Part shown: one piece after another, positions 22,228 through 33,055 of the stretch
How positions within the stretch are numbered: position 1 is the stretch's first letter
Layout: every line of letters begins with the position of its first letter
From: Paragorgia papillata
Taxonomy: Eukaryota > Cnidaria > Anthozoa > Scleralcyonacea > Coralliidae
NCBI GenBank assembly: GCA_035771165.1
Contig: JAWNZC010000238.1
Coordinates: 1,618,001 to 1,682,000 of the forward strand
Direction: 5' to 3'
DNA length: 64,000 nucleotides
Notes under the pieces: model-generated
Seen by the model: the letters and a program-made list of their open reading frames with translations, nothing else
Told to the model about the DNA's origin: nothing
Databases searched by the model: none
Made by a program: the position numbers and the translations under genes

Positions 22228-23139
22228 TATAATTCTCGCTAATTTCCTTTGATTTTGGCTCATGCATGAATTATTCGTTCAGGGCGGCATCCGAGAGAAA
22301 GAGAGTTTACTGTGTCACGAACATATAGCGACTCTAAGAATTATTTGATAATTTTGACTGACTCGTTGCTAAAAGATCAAGATTTTGATGTCTCATCCAA
22401 ATACGCAATTCATCAATATGACAAGTTAAACTTGTAATATTTAAAGAATTAGCAATCTTAAAGCCTCTTAAATTAGGAATACTAGCAAGTGAAGTTTCAT
22501 TACGATTTAAGTGAACCTTTCGACTGTTGAGTGATCTTTCGTTTAATGTTGGATGAGTGAGAAAGATTAATAGGTTTTTAAACTAACGGAATGAAAGTAG
22601 CCCTTTCTTTGTTTGTTCTCTTTATTACTGGCTTCTTTAAAGTCACCACGCGGAGTTATTTCAGATAAGGCAATCTTTGTGCTATAGGACATTCTTTTTG
22701 TACCATAAATATAGGTTTTCAACCTTTTCTCAGGTTTTTTCTGCTGTGTCTTTCCTCAATTAGTTATTGGTTCCAGTATGAATTATCAATTTATCAATAT
22801 GAATTATCAATTCATCTGGTTTGATGTGGTGCGACATGTTTTCAACCGTTGCTCCCGAGAAAGATTTGACAGTAACTCGTTGCTTAATCGCCAACCCTCG
22901 ATCCGAGAGATAACAGAAGTCACTAACAATAACGGTGCATGTTTCTTTGTTTTGGCTTAATTGTTTGTAGAGCCTGTCTGCATGCATGGCTTTCGTTACC
23001 TGTTTAAATGGTTTTCATTTTGGTGATTATCTTTAGACATTGAGAGGGAGAAAGAGAGAGAAAGAGAGAAATTTTTATTTGAATTCGGAATCTCATCAAT
23101 TTACAATTGTTTTTCGTAAGAGCCGAATTAAGTTATTTT

Positions 23140-23181
<42 letters not shown>

Positions 23182-24099
23182 AGAATAAAATAGAGAAAGA
23201 GAGAGAAAGAGAGATGGTCGTGGTAATTGAACTTATTTACTGCAGTCTGCAGACAAGCAATATTATAAAGCTTGAACGAGGCACTTGAAAGTATATGTAT
23301 CTAATTCACCGTGCAGTGATCAAATAATCAACTTATTTTATCTCCCTATTCTAAGTAAAAAAATACCATTTTGGTGAATCAGTGAATTTGTTAAATTTCT
23401 CACCATAGATAAAAAAGGCGTGCATGGAATTCTGTGGTCCACTTAAAATTCTATTTTGATCAAAATTTTGCGCCAGACCATAGTTCAATGTTCCTTTCAA
23501 ATATCGCATGCATTATCAAAAATTCTTTGTTATCGCTTGGTGCCACTTGGCTTCTCAACTCAATATAGTTTCCGTGTAGAAACAAAGTACATATTAGTTT
23601 CTGCTGGCAACAAATTACTTCAGGTTTTTTTTACACGGAACGTGCATTTAGGCAGAAAATAAAGACACGTTTATTTTGAGAAAAAATAAGGAACAGAATA
23701 TTTTAAAATCTTGTTATCCCAAAAGCTAAAACTATAAATTCGTACATATTATATACTTGGTTTTCGGAATTCAACGAGTATTATCTTAAAATGAATCAAA
23801 GTGCAATTTTTTGTTGATGTTGCATATTTCGTGTTACAATGTTCGACACTTATTATAAACGGCCACTATATCGGCAATTGCATGTTAACAATTTTCTTGT
23901 ATTTGCAGTCCCTCATAGAAATAACCAATGACCCTCCGAAATGCACGACTTATACACGTTTGCTGTTTTTTTTATAAGTCGACAACGACAATTAAGACCA
24001 TTTATATATACGAATGTAATAACATCGACTGATATATAAGCTGGATTTTTAACCTTTTCTCGACTGTATCGTTCCTTTTGGAACAATGCATGCAGCCCT

Positions 24100-24311
24100 T
24101 AAGCCCGGCATACACTGAAACAAGTTTCCGAAATACGATTTCGAAAAAGTTTCCGAAACGTGTTTAATAAAATAGAACAGTTTTCTGATCAGGGAAACTT
24201 GTTTTTGAGAAAAAGTTTCGGAAACTTTTCAACATATACTGGAAACTTATATTTCTGAAACCGTGTTTCGGCAACTTGTTTCGGAAATTTTCTCTAGTGT
24301 AAGTGGGCTTT
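24100..24311. mobile_element. Foldback MITE with AAGCCC ends
   Basis: AAGCCCGGCATACACT at the left and AGTGTAAGTGGGCTT at the right, with many internal GTTTCCGAAAC-like words in both orientations. Copies are at about 44295-44504 and 59977-60186. Confidence 0.75.
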
Positions 24312-24313
24312 AG

Positions 24314-24535
24314 TGTTTTACTCTGGCTAGCGCCAGACGATTTTACTTATGAAGGGGAGAGTTCTCAGGCGCCAAGGGGTTAATTAAGCCTTTACCGGGC
24401 AGATTACCAAAAGCTAGGTCTCCACTTGACGAGTAAAATCGTCAGAGTAAAAATATTCTGGCGTTAGCCAGAGTAATTTAAAAATATTAAGTTACCAAAT
24501 GGCAACCATGCATGCCCGGTAAAGGGTTAAAGACG
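24314..24535. repeat. Inverted pair of satellite monomers (foldback)
   Basis: TACTCTGGCTAGCGCCAGAC followed by GATTTTACT near 24318 is repeated inverted near 24436-24478 (GAGTAAAATCGTC, CTGGCGTTAGCCAGAGTAA). An outer pair TTAAGCCTTTACCGGGCA / TGCCCGGTAAAGGGTTAA is nested with it. The monomer is the same as in the 25 bp satellite at 28035. Copies occur near 44507 and 60189. Confidence 0.7.
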
Positions 24536-24693
24536 CGAAGAAGTTTAAACGATTAATTTCGTGCTTTAACCTTATATTTTTTATAATGGCAGTGCATCGA
24601 AATACAGTTTGATGTGATAAATACTTTCATGCAGCGCATGATTGTTGTCGTGGGACAACGTCTTCATCTTTCTACTCTAACGCAAAACTAGTA

Positions 24694-24901
24694 TACAGCT
24701 TTGACCAAAAGGTCAAAGCCAAGCGCGAAAAGTACGATGTGAATTACTATTTAAATAGCGAAGCACACATTTACTATATTTATAGGCCAAAATCATACAA
24801 ATAAACCAAACTTGCCTCTCTGGGGATTATTAACGAGCATTTTCGCGCTTGGCTTTGACCTTTTGGCTTTGGCCAGGACAACCTTAATTGATTTAGCTGT
24901 A
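24694..24901. mobile_element. TA-flanked MITE (TACAGC family), inverted relative to 10187
   Basis: Its interior reads as the reverse complement of the 10187-10418 element. The left arm is shorter than at 10187. U2 and U3 copies (44889-45082, 60571-60764) have additionally lost TTTGACCTTTTGGC from the right arm. Confidence 0.8.
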
Positions 24902-25057
24902 TATTTTTACTCGTGAAAGTGAGGCGTTCCGGGCTTCCGGCACGTCATCCGAAAAGGGTCACGCCTTTCATGAATGCATGGCTTCGGATAAAGTTGTTTC
25001 ACAGCAACAATGCGAATGAAAAGGTTAACTAAGCCTCAAGACGTTGAAATTATGCAA

Positions 25058-25393
25058 ATTAAACATTTTAACGTCACATGTGCATAATGAGTTGTTGAAA
25101 GAAGTTATAAATCTTTGCTATTATTAAACGAAAATAATCCGAGGGAAGCGTGTGCGTGTGTTTCGCCCAGAACACTAAACATGTAGATTTTCAAGTGATT
25201 ATATTTGACAATAGCAAAGATATATAACTTGTTCCGCTAACTCATTATGCACGTGTGATGTCGCAACATGCGACATTTACATCAAACAAACTGAAATATC
25301 TCAAGAACGAAGCAAGGAAACGAAAAACTGCAAAATATGCATGTTACTCTATCACTTTAAGTGTTCTTTCAAATAAGACAAACTTAATTTTCG
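25058..25393. mobile_element. Truncated TTAA-family MITE
   Basis: Related over most of its length to 6011-6485 (ACGTCACATGTGCATAATGA, AATTTTCGTTTCATG), but the left terminal arm is missing. Copies are at about 45235-45580 and 60915-61262. Confidence 0.75.
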
Positions 25394-25415
25394 TTTCATG
25401 GCCGGCACTTTATAT

Positions 25416-25643
25416 AAGCCCTAATCAAACGAGAACGCAAGTCATCGCAAGTTGGCAGTCAGAAATTTCTGTGTCGGTCGTTCAAACACCCAAATTAACA
25501 AAATAAAGGTTTCATGAGTGTTTTAAACAAGTTTTAACTTTGTCATGGTACATGATATTTTCGGGAAGCTATTCAGAGCAACTGACTGAGATAGCATGCT
25601 GCCAACTTGCGAGGACTTGCGTTCTCGTTTGATTGGGGCTTTA
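25416..25643. mobile_element. Inverted-repeat MITE with AAGCCC(T/C)AATC ends
   Basis: AAGCCCTAATCAAACGAGAA at the left and TTCTCGTTTGATTGGGGCTT at the right, with GCAAGTTGGCAG / CTGCCAACTTGC just inside. Copies are at 45597-45823 and 61279-61505. Confidence 0.85.
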
Positions 25644-25989
25644 AAAACCGGCAAAAACCTTGCGCATGATCAGTGGAAGCGATAATATACATTAAAACGT
25701 TCGGCACATGAGAGACGTTCGCGATCGACGTTTGAATCACAGTCGGTATTAGGTTCGGCGCATGAGAAGAGTGATGTTTGAAACGGGCCTAAGTATAATA
25801 TTACAGTACAAAATGTTACGATAAAGGAACTTCGTTGAGCTATATTAGTACTCAGAAAAATAAAGAGTCTCAGAAATTTTGCTGAGTATATCTCTCTCTA
25901 AAAACTTTATTCTGTATTTCCAAGCGAACATTTTTCAAGTTTAAGAACAGTAAAGATATGCTATAAGTCTAAACATGAGCATTGCTTAC

Positions 25990-26263
25990 TTTTAGTTTCA
26001 ATTTCTCCAGGTGGTTGATCTTTGTAAATACTGGTGCATCCGGCAAAACGTTTGCCCTCTCCATTGACGTCTTTTCTTGGCAAAGTCTTTGGATTTAAAC
26101 TGTTAAGCCTTAGATGATCGCTTCGAAGCAGGTCACCGTTTACTCGCATAATACACCAACAAACAAACAGAACGAAAGTTCTTTTCAAAAAAGAACAAGA
26201 ATACGACTGAAGTAATAAAACCCAAATCATTGCGCTGAATCTCAAATCGACCAGTCTAACCAT
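25990..26263 (-). CDS. Receptor-like protein copy 1, signal-peptide exon
   Basis: Encodes an N-terminus with a hydrophobic stretch (MIWVLLLQSYSCSF ... FVLFVCWCIM), then a polar segment ending PPGEIETK. It ends in phase 1 at GTAAGC and joins the exon at 21805 (A|TT gives Ile), so the junction reads ETK-I-QCREL. The start is ATG 26263 or, more likely by conservation, ATG 26230 (MIWVLL). The frame stays open upstream only to a TTG. The signal peptide fits the predicted cell-surface location of the main exon. The same exon is at 46150 and 61832. Confidence 0.75.
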
Positions 26264-26475
26264 GCACAATCATGCAATGAGACTCGTAAGTGGATGGCTT
26301 TATTATGTATATTTAATTTATTATTGAGTCGTTTTTCTTTGTTCTTTCGAAGGCTTAATCGCATAAAGGGAATAATAATTAGAAACGAAATGAAGAAAAA
26401 AACAAGGAAAATCTTTGTCCAAGGTGGAAAAAAAAGACAAAACTTTGTTGGGAAACCTCCTCAATAATATAAAAT

Positions 26476-26584
26476 TAAGTCAGATAAGTCGGGATGTATC
26501 CGATATAAAGCCCTCGGACACTGCGCGTCCTCGGGTCTTTATATATCATACATCCCTGGTTCTCGGGATTTATCTATTACATCT
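26476..26584. repeat. Hairpin element upstream of the receptor 5' exon
   Basis: GGGATGTATCCGATATAAAG pairs imperfectly with CTTTATATATCATACATCCC, and CCCTCGGAC with GTCCTCGGG, around ACTGCGC. Present in all three units (about 46632 and 62314). It lies 200-300 bp upstream of the first coding exon, so a promoter or 5' UTR role is possible. Confidence 0.6.
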
Positions 26585-26817
26585 TGTCGGCTTATTAAAC
26601 ATGATTGGCTATATATAATTATGGTCCACTGACTTGTATATTATATTGCCTTTCAGTTACAAAGTAAGTGCTTAGATCTCATTATTTCAAGGTGCTCTTA
26701 AGAGTAAAGTTTATAATTCTGACGTTTCGAAATCGAAAGTTCTTCGTTGAAGCAAACATGAGCTGAACTGAAGACCATACGTTTTTGTTTCCCTGGGACA
26801 CAGATATAGTGCGGGCC

Positions 26818-26907
26818 AACCTCGTCCCCAGGGCCATTTTTGGGGGCTGGGCCAAGATGGCGGCCAAAAACAAAATGGCGGGAACAAATGGCCCTGGGGA
26901 CGAGGTT
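26818..26907. mobile_element. Short foldback MITE with AACCTCGTCCCCAGGG ends
   Basis: AACCTCGTCCCCAGGGCCAT is inverted at the right as ATGGCCCTGGGGACGAGGTT. The loop has CAAGATGGCGGCC. I recall this terminus as abundant in anthozoan genomes. Copies are at 46974-47062 and 62656-62744. Confidence 0.8.
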
Positions 26908-26990
26908 GAGTGCGGGCCTAAAGCTTTATTGGGTAATACCTTTATTATTGATGTCACGTGACCTCTGTCGAAATATGAAATACAATGTAA

Positions 26991-27339
26991 GGCCTACGCT
27001 AAACGTCGCACAATAGACGAATTTAATTCGTATCAGTAACTTCGTCGGTAATGCGACGTAAATGCGACGTCGAGTTATTAAAACGTCGAACTTCAGTCGA
27101 ATATAATTGTTTTTACTTGGACGCGTTGAGCCTGAAAACGATTCCTTGAACTCGTCGTGCACTAACTTGAACACGCATTATCGTCGCATTATCTATCCGT
27201 CGAGTTTAATTGCCGAGACGAATGTAATTCGTGTGTTGAATTTAATCGAGTTATACGTCGCAGTTTCGTCGAATAAAATTCAAACAATTAAATTCGTCTG
27301 AATTAAATTCGTCTATTGTGCGACGTTTAGCGCAGGCCT
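26991..27339. mobile_element. Foldback MITE with GGCCTACGCTAAACGTCG ends
   Basis: GGCCTACGCTAAACGTCGCA at the left and TGCGACGTTTAGCGCAGGCC at the right, with many AATTTAATTCGTC / GACGAATTAAATT words inside. Followed at once by a related element at 27373. Confidence 0.85.
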
Positions 27340-27372
27340 CAAATACGACGACGAGAGATTCGAATGTAGCTG

Positions 27373-27770
27373 AGGCCTATCGCACGATAGACGAATTTAG
27401 TTCAGACGAATTGGGTTGCTTGAATTTTATTCGACGAAACTACGACGTATAACTCGATTAAATTTGACACACGAATTAAATTCGTCTCAGAAATTAAATT
27501 CGTCTGAGCCGGACGGATAATGCAACGATAATGCGTGTTCGAGCCGGTTACACGACGAATTATCGTCGCGTTGAATTCAATGTTTCTCTTCTGTCTGTGA
27601 CAATTCGGCGTTGTGGCGTGGAGCCTGAAACGACTTCTTGACATCAGTAAAAACAATTAAATTCGACGTTTAACTCGACGTCGCATTTACGTCGCATTAC
27701 CGACGAAGATAATTCGAATTAAATTCGTGTGAATTAAATTCGTCTATTGTGTGACGTTTAGCGCAGACCT
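27373..27770. mobile_element. Second, diverged copy of the preceding foldback MITE
   Basis: AGGCCTATCGCACGATAGAC at the left and GTGACGTTTAGCGCAGACCT at the right. It is tandem to the copy at 26991. The pair recurs at 47109-47457 / 47491-47889 and 62791-63139 / 63173-63570. Confidence 0.85.
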
Positions 27771-27884
27771 GAGAAGCGTGTAACAATAACAACTTGGAAT
27801 AATTATTGTGACACAGCGAACTTTGCAGGTGGAGAATAATGATATTAGGTGAGTAGAGAAAAACTCATTTCGACCGCAGCTGCA

Positions 27885-28015
27885 TGGATTCTTACTCGCG
27901 ACCTTCGGTTTTAGCTCAGTCGGTAGAGCGTCGTACTAGTAAACCAATGGTCGCGCGGGTTCGAATCCCAGCCGCGGTTAAATAGAGTTTTTCTCTATAC
28001 TTACCCGAGGTATGG
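27885..28015 (+). mobile_element. tRNA-Thr-like SINE, U1
   Basis: At 27910-27977: A-box TAGCTCAGTCGG, anticodon loop CTAGTAA (AGT, Thr), and B-box GGTTCGAATCC identical to consensus. It is preceded by CGCGACCTTCGGTTT, the reverse complement of a piece of the same SINE, so it is a rearranged head. U1 has two extra bases (CG) before the B-box compared with U2 and U3. The acceptor stem is not formed, so it is not a functional tRNA. Confidence 0.75.
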
Positions 28016-29270
28016 TTTATCACTTGGAGTATCCAACACCAGATGATTTAGTACTCTATCTAACACCAGACGATTTTACTGTGTCTAACGCCAGACTATT
28101 ATACTCTGTCTAACACTAGACTATTTTACTCTGTCTAACACCAGACTATTTTACTGTATCTAACACCAGACTATTTTACTCTGTCTAACACCAGACTATT
28201 TTACTGTATCTAACACCAGACTATTTTACTCTGTCTAACACCAGACTATTTTACTCGGTCTAACACCAGACTATTTTACTCGGTCTAACACCAGACTATT
28301 TTACTCTGTCTAACACTAGACTATTTTACTCTGTCTAACACCAGACGATTTTACTCTGTCTAACACCAGACGATTTTACTCAGTCTAACACCAGACGATT
28401 TTACTCTGTCTAACACCAGACGATTTTACTCTGTCTAACACCAGACGATTTTACTCTGTCTAACGCCAGACTATTTTACTCTGTCTAACACCAGACTATT
28501 TTACTCTGTCTAACACCAGACTATTTTATTCTGTCTAACGCCAGACTATTTTACTCTGTCTAACACCAGACTATTTTACTCTGTCTAACGCCAGACTATT
28601 TTACTCTGTCTAACGCCAGACTATTTTACTCTGGCTCTAACACCATACTTTTTACTCTGTCTAACACCAGACTATTTTACTCTGGCTCTAACACCAGACT
28701 ATTTTACTCTGTCTTACACCGGTCTATTTTACTCTGTCTAACACCAGACTCTTTTACACTAGTTAACACCAGACTATTTTACTCTGGCTATAACACCAGA
28801 TGATTTAGTACTCTGTCTAGCACCAGACTATTTTACTCTGGCTAACACCAGACTATTTTACTCTGACTAACACCAGACTATTTTACTCTGACTAACACCA
28901 GACTATTTTACTCTGTCTAACACCAGACTATTTTACTCTGTCTAACACCAGACTATTTTACTCTGACTAACACCAGACTATTTTACTCTGGCTAACACCA
29001 GACGATTTAGTACTCTGTTTAATTTAACACCAGACGATTTTACTCTGGCTAACACCAGACGATTTTACCCAGGCCAACACCAGACGATTTTACCCTGGCG
29101 CTAACACCACTCTGTATAACACCAGACGATTTTACTCTGGCTAACACCATGCTATTTTACTCTGGCTACAACACCAGACTATTTTACTCCGGTTACCACC
29201 AGACTGTTTTACTCTGTCTAACACCACACGATTTTACCCTGGCCAACGCCAGACGATTTTACTCTGGCTA

Positions 29271-29453
29271 TAGACCTTATTCAAAAATGGCCGCCGAATT
29301 AGAATTCTTTTATGTGCATATAAATTAGCCCTTATGACCTCGTTTTAAAGTAAAAATTCTTTTGAATTTCACACATGAAAATGAGTTCATAAGGGCTAAT
29401 TTATATGTATATAAAAGAATTTTAATTCGACGGCCATTTTTGAATAACGTCTA
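29271..29453. mobile_element. Foldback MITE inside the satellite, U1
   Basis: TAGACCTTATTCAAAAATGG at the left and CCATTTTTGAATAACGTCTA at the right, flanked by TA. The inner arms read AAATTAGCCCTTATGA / TCATAAGGGCTAATTT. U2 copy at 49578-49760. Confidence 0.85.
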
Positions 29454-29759
29454 TAACGCCAGACTATTTTACTCTGGCTATAACACCAGATGATTTTACT
29501 CTGTCGCGTCTAACAGCAACAACAACAACATTTTAATTAAATTTCGAGAATAGCGTAAGAAAAATATTTGCTTGCAAAACACATGGTAATTATATTAATA
29601 TTTTTTTCCTAGCAGAGCAGATACCAATCTGCAAAGTAGTAACATTGTTCATTGTATCTTCGGACTAGTGTTTATAAATATAAACACCATTTCAATACAT
29701 ACAGTTCCCTAAGAAAAACTAAACAAAAACAGTAGCGGCACTAAGTATATATTTCTTTT

Positions 29760-30530
29760 ATATGTCTTATTATTTGGGAAACTCCAATATACTCATAAGT
29801 ATAGCGAAAAGTGTACTTTTTATCTTATTTTTAAATTTAACTTTATTTAACAATTTCACAGAAAGAGGGAGAGCATTCCAGATTTGAACTCCAACTCTTG
29901 AAAATGATTTTCTTAATTTTTCAGTCCTTGAATAATTAACATAATAATTTTCATTTGATGTTGACCAAGTTTTATAATTATGCACTTTACCAGTTTTCTT
30001 AAAAATATTAGTAATACCCACAGGGGTCAACTGCATGACAATGAATGCCATGCATATTAAATTGCAAAGGGACTCAAAATACAAAAATGCCAAAGGAAGG
30101 GTTTTAGATTGAATGAAAAACGGGATTGCATGGTCTCTCACATTAGCAAAGTATATCAAGCGAATTGCTCTTTTTTTTTAGAATTCAAAGCTTCAGATAT
30201 TTTTGGGCACATATATTGACCCCAGGCATGATAGACCATATGTCAAACATGGTGAAATTAATGTTCAAAAAATACTTAAAAGAGGATGTCGAGGAATAAA
30301 ATGTCTTAATTTTGTAATAATTCCAATTGATTTACTGATTTTTTGACATATATATAATCTATATGATGTGTCCAAGAAAACGCAGCATCAATAAATACTC
30401 CTAAGTATTTAACACACTCTTTCATATCTAAAATTTGTTCTATCTTAGTTACTAAATTGGTGATTTTTATTTGGGGTATGAACGGCAACCTTTTCTGGTA
30501 CGGTTTGAAGATAACAATTAGATTGACCAG
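29760..30530 (-). pseudogene. Non-LTR retrotransposon RT C-terminal fragment, U1
   Basis: Minus-strand pieces read CVKYLGVFIDAAFSWTHHID (about 30400), then VYHAWGQ and KKRAIRLIYFANVRDHA, then FSRVGVQIWNALPLSVK (about 29880). These are typical of the thumb and C-terminal part of LINE reverse transcriptases. The frame is broken between about 30160 and 30305, and the polymerase core is absent. It is nested in the satellite. Confidence 0.8.
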
Positions 30531-31066
30531 ACTATATTTTACTCTGGCTAACACCAGACTATTTTACTCTGTCTTACACCAGACGTCCAGACTATTTTAC
30601 TCCGTCTAACACCAGACTGTTTTACTCTGGCAACACCAGACTGTTTTACTCTGTCTAACACCAGACTATTTTACTCTGTCTAACACGACTGTTTTACTCT
30701 GGCAACACCAGACTGTTTTACTCTGGCCAACACCAGACTGTTTTACTCTGTCTAACACCAGACTATTTTACTCTGTCTAACACGAGACTGTTTTACTCTG
30801 GCTAACACCAGACTATTTTACTCTGGTTAACACCAGATGATTTTACTCTGACTAACACCAGACTATTTTACTCTGGTTAACACCAGATGATTTTACTCTG
30901 GTTAACACCAGATGATTTTAGTCTGTCTAACGCCAAACGATTTTACTCTGGCTAACGCAAGACTATTTTACTCTGGCTATAACACCAGAGTATTTTACTC
31001 TGGCTAACGCCAGCTGTATTTAAACGCTTCCATGCACTTTGCAACCACCTCGAAAAGTTGTCGTTG

Positions 31067-31570
31067 TAAAAAGTGTCTCCACATTCTAAAAGCTTGTGAG
31101 AATGATTTAGTTCGAGCCATCGAGTCACTCGTTCAGGACAAGGCTATGAAGCCGGTCACGCCTATGCCACCGCTCCCTCACACCTCCCCGGCCCAACGCG
31201 TCTCCATGTTACAACACATGCCTTTCGGTACAGCCATGGCGCGGCCCGCAGTCTTATATTGGCTGCCATTTACCCGGGGTATATCCACGGGATTGGTCCC
31301 CACGGTGCGAGCTCCCTGGGAGTTCATCAGTGGAATCGGCTACAAAAAAACCCGTATGGTTTCCACGGGGATAAAACGCCGTTGTGTATCACCTCGCCGA
31401 ATCAGGCTTTCTGTAATAAACCGGCTTTCTCATCAAGGGCGCTCGTCTCACCGGAGTTACCGAGTAAGACGAGTGAAGGAAAGTGTGAAGACTGTTTGAA
31501 GCTTTGGAATGTGGGCGATACGTTTTGCAGTCAATGTGGAAAAATTACTTCGAATAATCCGTCAGCTTGA
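31067..31570 (+). pseudogene. Truncated DMRT exon 2 pseudogene, U1
   Basis: Corresponds to parent 16535-17074. It lacks the DM exon, the acidic linker and the first part of the DMA domain. A net frame-shifting deletion after ARPAVL splits it into two frames (31032-31499 and 31259-31570). The C-terminal Cys motif is still readable. The 5' edge is fused to satellite sequence. The U2 copy has the same lesions, so these predate the unit duplication. Confidence 0.9.
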
Positions 31571-31590
31571 TGTACACCGTTTAGCCAATG

Positions 31591-32117
31591 GACCTTTTCA
31601 CCAATAGCGGCGCCACCTTGAATTCGCAATGCATTGTGGTCTATCCAGGGTAACAAACTCAATTAAAAGTGTTGAGACACAATGAGGTAATTTTTTTTAT
31701 AAACACTTTCGTGGCAACAATGTCTAAATATAATCGTTGTGACTATTTGGTAAAGCAACAATTCACTGACGTATAAGGAAAGGATAAGCATTATTACTTT
31801 CACTAATATTACTTTATAAATATACTTTTGTGGCAAGAATGTCTAAATATATGAACGTTGTAATATTAGTGAAAGTAATAATGCTTGCACGTATAAGGAT
31901 ACATTTGTCATGAATCTATCCTTATACGTCCGAGAATTGTTGCTTTTACCAATATGACAACGATTATATTTAGACATTGTTGCCACGAAAGTGTTTATAA
32001 AGAAAAAAATACCTCATTGCGTCTCAAGACTACGCAATCACCTTTTTAATTAAGCTTGTTACCCTGGATAGATCACAATGCATTGTGAATTCAAGATGGC
32101 GCCGCTATTGGTGAAAG
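31591..32117. mobile_element. Foldback MITE downstream of DMRT pseudogene, U1
   Basis: Same element as 17107-17527 (GGACCTTTTCACCAATAGCG at the left end), lengthened by an extra internal stretch (about 31740-31850) that duplicates part of the arm. Confidence 0.8.
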
Positions 32118-32546
32118 TGTAAAAACCAGCTTCAATTGACAGAAAAATGGAGAAATTAAGAGATTAACATCCGTAACATGCGCTCAAAGCTAATTTTTAC
32201 TGATCATATCTACATTCATAAGTATAGATTTTTTTTATCTTTTGATATGCTTCTTAACCCAAGTGCAGCCACCCAGTGCAGCCAAACCAATTATCAAGAT
32301 GCTGAAATAGGCCAAAGTTAGTGGTCCAGAATCTGGATCACAGCGTTGATTGGCTAACAGCAGGATTAAACATCACTCAGAGTGCGTTCACAAATACAAG
32401 CAGAGTTTGGTAAATTTGTGTGTTTGTTTACATCAGTTACTTATCTGCTCTTTAAATGCCCGCTACTTACATGAATCGAACCGATACATCACCTCCTAAC
32501 AACAGGATTGCAGGATTTTCATGCGTGCGCTGTTTGTAGTAAAAAA
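32118..32546. other. U1 end region, nothing recognised
   Basis: Partly matches 17530-17930 (CTGAAATAGGCCAAAGT, CCAGAATCTGGAT). No gene or mobile element seen. Confidence 0.4.
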
Positions 32547-32692
<146 letters not shown>

Positions 32693-32708
32693 ATAGGTTT
32701 TCACTTAC

Positions 32709-32951
32709 CGCAAAACTGCAATCCAAATAACTTGTAACCTTTCTTCATCGCAGCCTCAGCACAGTGGCATGTAAATGCTGCCAAGTATATTTGTCCCAGT
32801 TGTACGTACCAAGCGACATTGTAGCCATTATATACCGTACTATATACGTCCCTTACATTAAGAAGTTGTTCCGGAAGGACGCGATCTGATCTTTTGTGTT
32901 TATAACAGCCAACAACTTTGCAACGACCTCGATATCCACATTTGGATTCCA
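32709..32951 (-). CDS. Orphan Cys-rich extracellular domain exon, U1
   Basis: A 243 bp exon bounded by TAAAAG| and |GTAAGT, phase 1 at both ends. It encodes an ~80-residue domain starting ESKCGYRGRCKVVGCYKHKR, with RVLPEQLLNVRD, FTCHCAEAAMKKGY and FGLQFC. The Cys pattern resembles a WSC-like extracellular module common in cnidarian secreted proteins (from memory). No neighbouring exons of its gene are visible: downstream is only the microsatellite and DMRT pseudogene. The 4.7 kb transposon is inserted 10 bp upstream of the exon and displaces the CCTT tract that serves as polypyrimidine tract in U2. It may be a dead exon. Confidence 0.5.
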
Positions 32952-33055
32952 CTTTTATATGCATATCAAACTTTCGTCCTATATAAATGAACATTTGCTC
33001 ACACTAGTGTCCAGTCGCTTATTATGTCAATTAGTGACGCGCCATTTAAAGCAAT

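Larger units (their letters stand above)
21806..25989 (-). other. Receptor copy 1 intron (4.2 kb)
   Basis: Donor AAAA|GTAAGC, acceptor TTTTAG. Contents include MITEs at 21836-22227, 24100-24311, 24314-24535, 24694-24901, 25058-25393 and 25416-25643, and an (AT)n microsatellite at 23144-23177 flanked by GAGAAAGAGAGA runs. 22228-23100 and 23180-24090 hold nothing I recognise. Confidence 0.75.
28035..31012. repeat. 25 bp satellite array, U1, with nested insertions
   Basis: Monomer CTGTCTAACACCAGACTATT plus TTACT, with variants (CTGGCTAACGCC, GACGATTTT). The array runs at 28035-29270 and 30525-31012, split by a foldback element (29271-29453) and a LINE fragment (about 29760-30530). It ends next to the DMRT pseudo-exon. 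Spacers do not vary independently of repeats, so it is a satellite and not CRISPR. Confidence 0.92.

Noticed and set aside
26415..26618. Small plus-strand gene upstream of the receptor (also 46571 and 62253)
   Set aside because: The frame spans the hairpin element and is conserved only because the whole unit is duplicated.
27910..27977. Functional tRNA-Thr(AGT) gene
   Set aside because: A and B boxes are good, but the acceptor stem does not pair, the anticodon stem is imperfect and the copy is embedded in a SINE.
28035..31012. CRISPR-like array of short repeats
   Set aside because: Contiguous 25 bp tandem monomers without unique spacers, in intron-bearing animal DNA with no cas genes. It is a satellite.
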